Assembly: GCA_014529385.2 (NCBI GenBank)
Contig: CM043966.1
Coordinates: 142,772,211-142,836,210, forward strand
From: Adiantum capillus-veneris
Lineage: Eukaryota; Streptophyta; Polypodiopsida; Polypodiales; Pteridaceae
DNA: 64,000 nt
Direction: 5' to 3'
Shown: piece by piece, positions 63,701 through 64,000 of the stretch
How the letters are laid out: each line of letters opens with the position of its first letter
Position numbering within the stretch: the first letter of the stretch is position 1
Position numbers and translations under genes: made by a program
Notes under the pieces: model-generated
The model's input: only the letters and a program-made list of their open reading frames with translations
What the model was told of the DNA's origin: nothing
Databases searched by the model: none

Positions 63701-64000
63701 TGCGTGATTTGGCATAGTGTACCTTGGTGGCCTTTTTGCCAAAAAATGGAAGTTCTTGTGGTACAAGCGGATTGGCTCTTCCAATTGCTTGTGAATTAAA
63801 TCGGCAAAGGTGGCCACGGTGGTTTCCTTGGTGAAGGTACCTACCATTTTCATGTCCCTTGCTCTCATGGTCATACCTTCTGTGGGCAGTCTGAGTGCCT
63901 CTGCCACGATTTCTTTAGTTATCACCAGTTCGACCTTGTTCCCTTGGGGGTCAGTGATTTGTGCAGTTCCGTCTTCTTTAATTGTGGATAAAAGCTCGTA
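60798..64000 (-). pseudogene. B4 ORF3 (coiled-coil protein), truncated by the window edge, two frameshifts and several stops
   Basis: The frame is already open at 64000, in the N-terminal domain (STIKEDGTAQITD, KRPPRYTMPNHA). A frameshift near 63650-63700 continues at ASKVLTRIAYHAIG. The middle is Glu/Lys/Gln-rich coiled coil in broken frames down to about 61900. The C-terminal domain is clear at 61487-60798: TFCPVPKVRT, TWLNYPRLPAP, YMVKTLMG, PDLSCAMLYKI, then after a stop near 61212 YDLSGQPSDEALY and FEEAFYTGFF. Same three-part layout as B1-B3. This copy is not functional. Confidence 0.75.

Larger units (their letters stand above)
59846..64000 (-). mobile_element. B4: 3' end of a fourth giant Ty3/gypsy element
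   Basis: Only ORF3, polypurine tract and 3' LTR are in the window; gag-pol, spacer and 5' LTR would lie to the right. Confidence 0.7.

Overview
The window is plant nuclear DNA made almost entirely of nested transposable elements. I find no host protein gene, rRNA, tRNA or CRISPR locus. A chromodomain-bearing Ty3/gypsy chromovirus, a very long non-chromovirus Ty3/gypsy family, a Ty1/copia remnant and kilobase-sized interspersed noncoding DNA point to a land plant with a large genome. The lineage cannot be fixed from the sequence alone. Labels used here: A (edge element), B1-B4 (four copies of one giant Ty3/gypsy family), C (chromovirus), D (solo LTR), T1/T2 (TTAA-flanked inverted-repeat elements), K (copia remnant).

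Layout, left to right. 1-2786: the 3' part of element A (gag with zinc knuckle plus protease, then an LTR), joined in mid-gene to B1. 2787-15301: B1 on the + strand (pol, noncoding spacer with palindromes, ORF3, 3' LTR), which sits in the 3' LTR of C. 15302-59511: C on the - strand, spread over 44 kb by insertions. T1 (16708-36744) lies in its integrase and itself contains the full-length element B2 (17753-36448). D (38707-40772) lies between its protease and RT. T2 (43873-58562) lies in its 5' LTR and contains B3 (43891-57971), which in turn carries K (about 49156-50500). 59846-64000: the 3' end of B4 on the - strand. Order of events by nesting: C, then T1, T2 and D, then B2 and B3, then K.

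The B family is the notable content. Combining copies, an element reads: LTR of about 0.9 kb, PBS, leader of over 1 kb, one gag-pol frame of about 3,200 codons (three zinc knuckles, protease 1, RT, RNase H, two tandem H2C2 zinc domains, integrase, a second retropepsin-like domain, Trp-Pro-Lys motifs), internal hairpin plus polypurine tract, noncoding spacer, ORF3 (1,085-1,150 residues, long coiled coil, no membrane segment), hairpin plus polypurine tract, LTR. Each copy has its own CpG-centred palindrome repeated in the leader and in the pol-ORF3 spacer, with one more copy in the LTR at a nearly constant 338-348 bp from the LTR 3' end. A consensus splice donor just upstream of gag and an AG acceptor directly upstream of the ORF3 ATG suggest that ORF3 is made from a spliced subgenomic RNA, as retroviral env is.

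Coding state: B1 ORF3, the B1 integrase-PR2 part and the B2 RT-integrase part are open over long stretches. C, B3, B4, most of B2 gag and B2 ORF3 carry stop codons, frameshifts or deletions. B3 has lost RT and RNase H. All assignments are by eye; no database search was possible.
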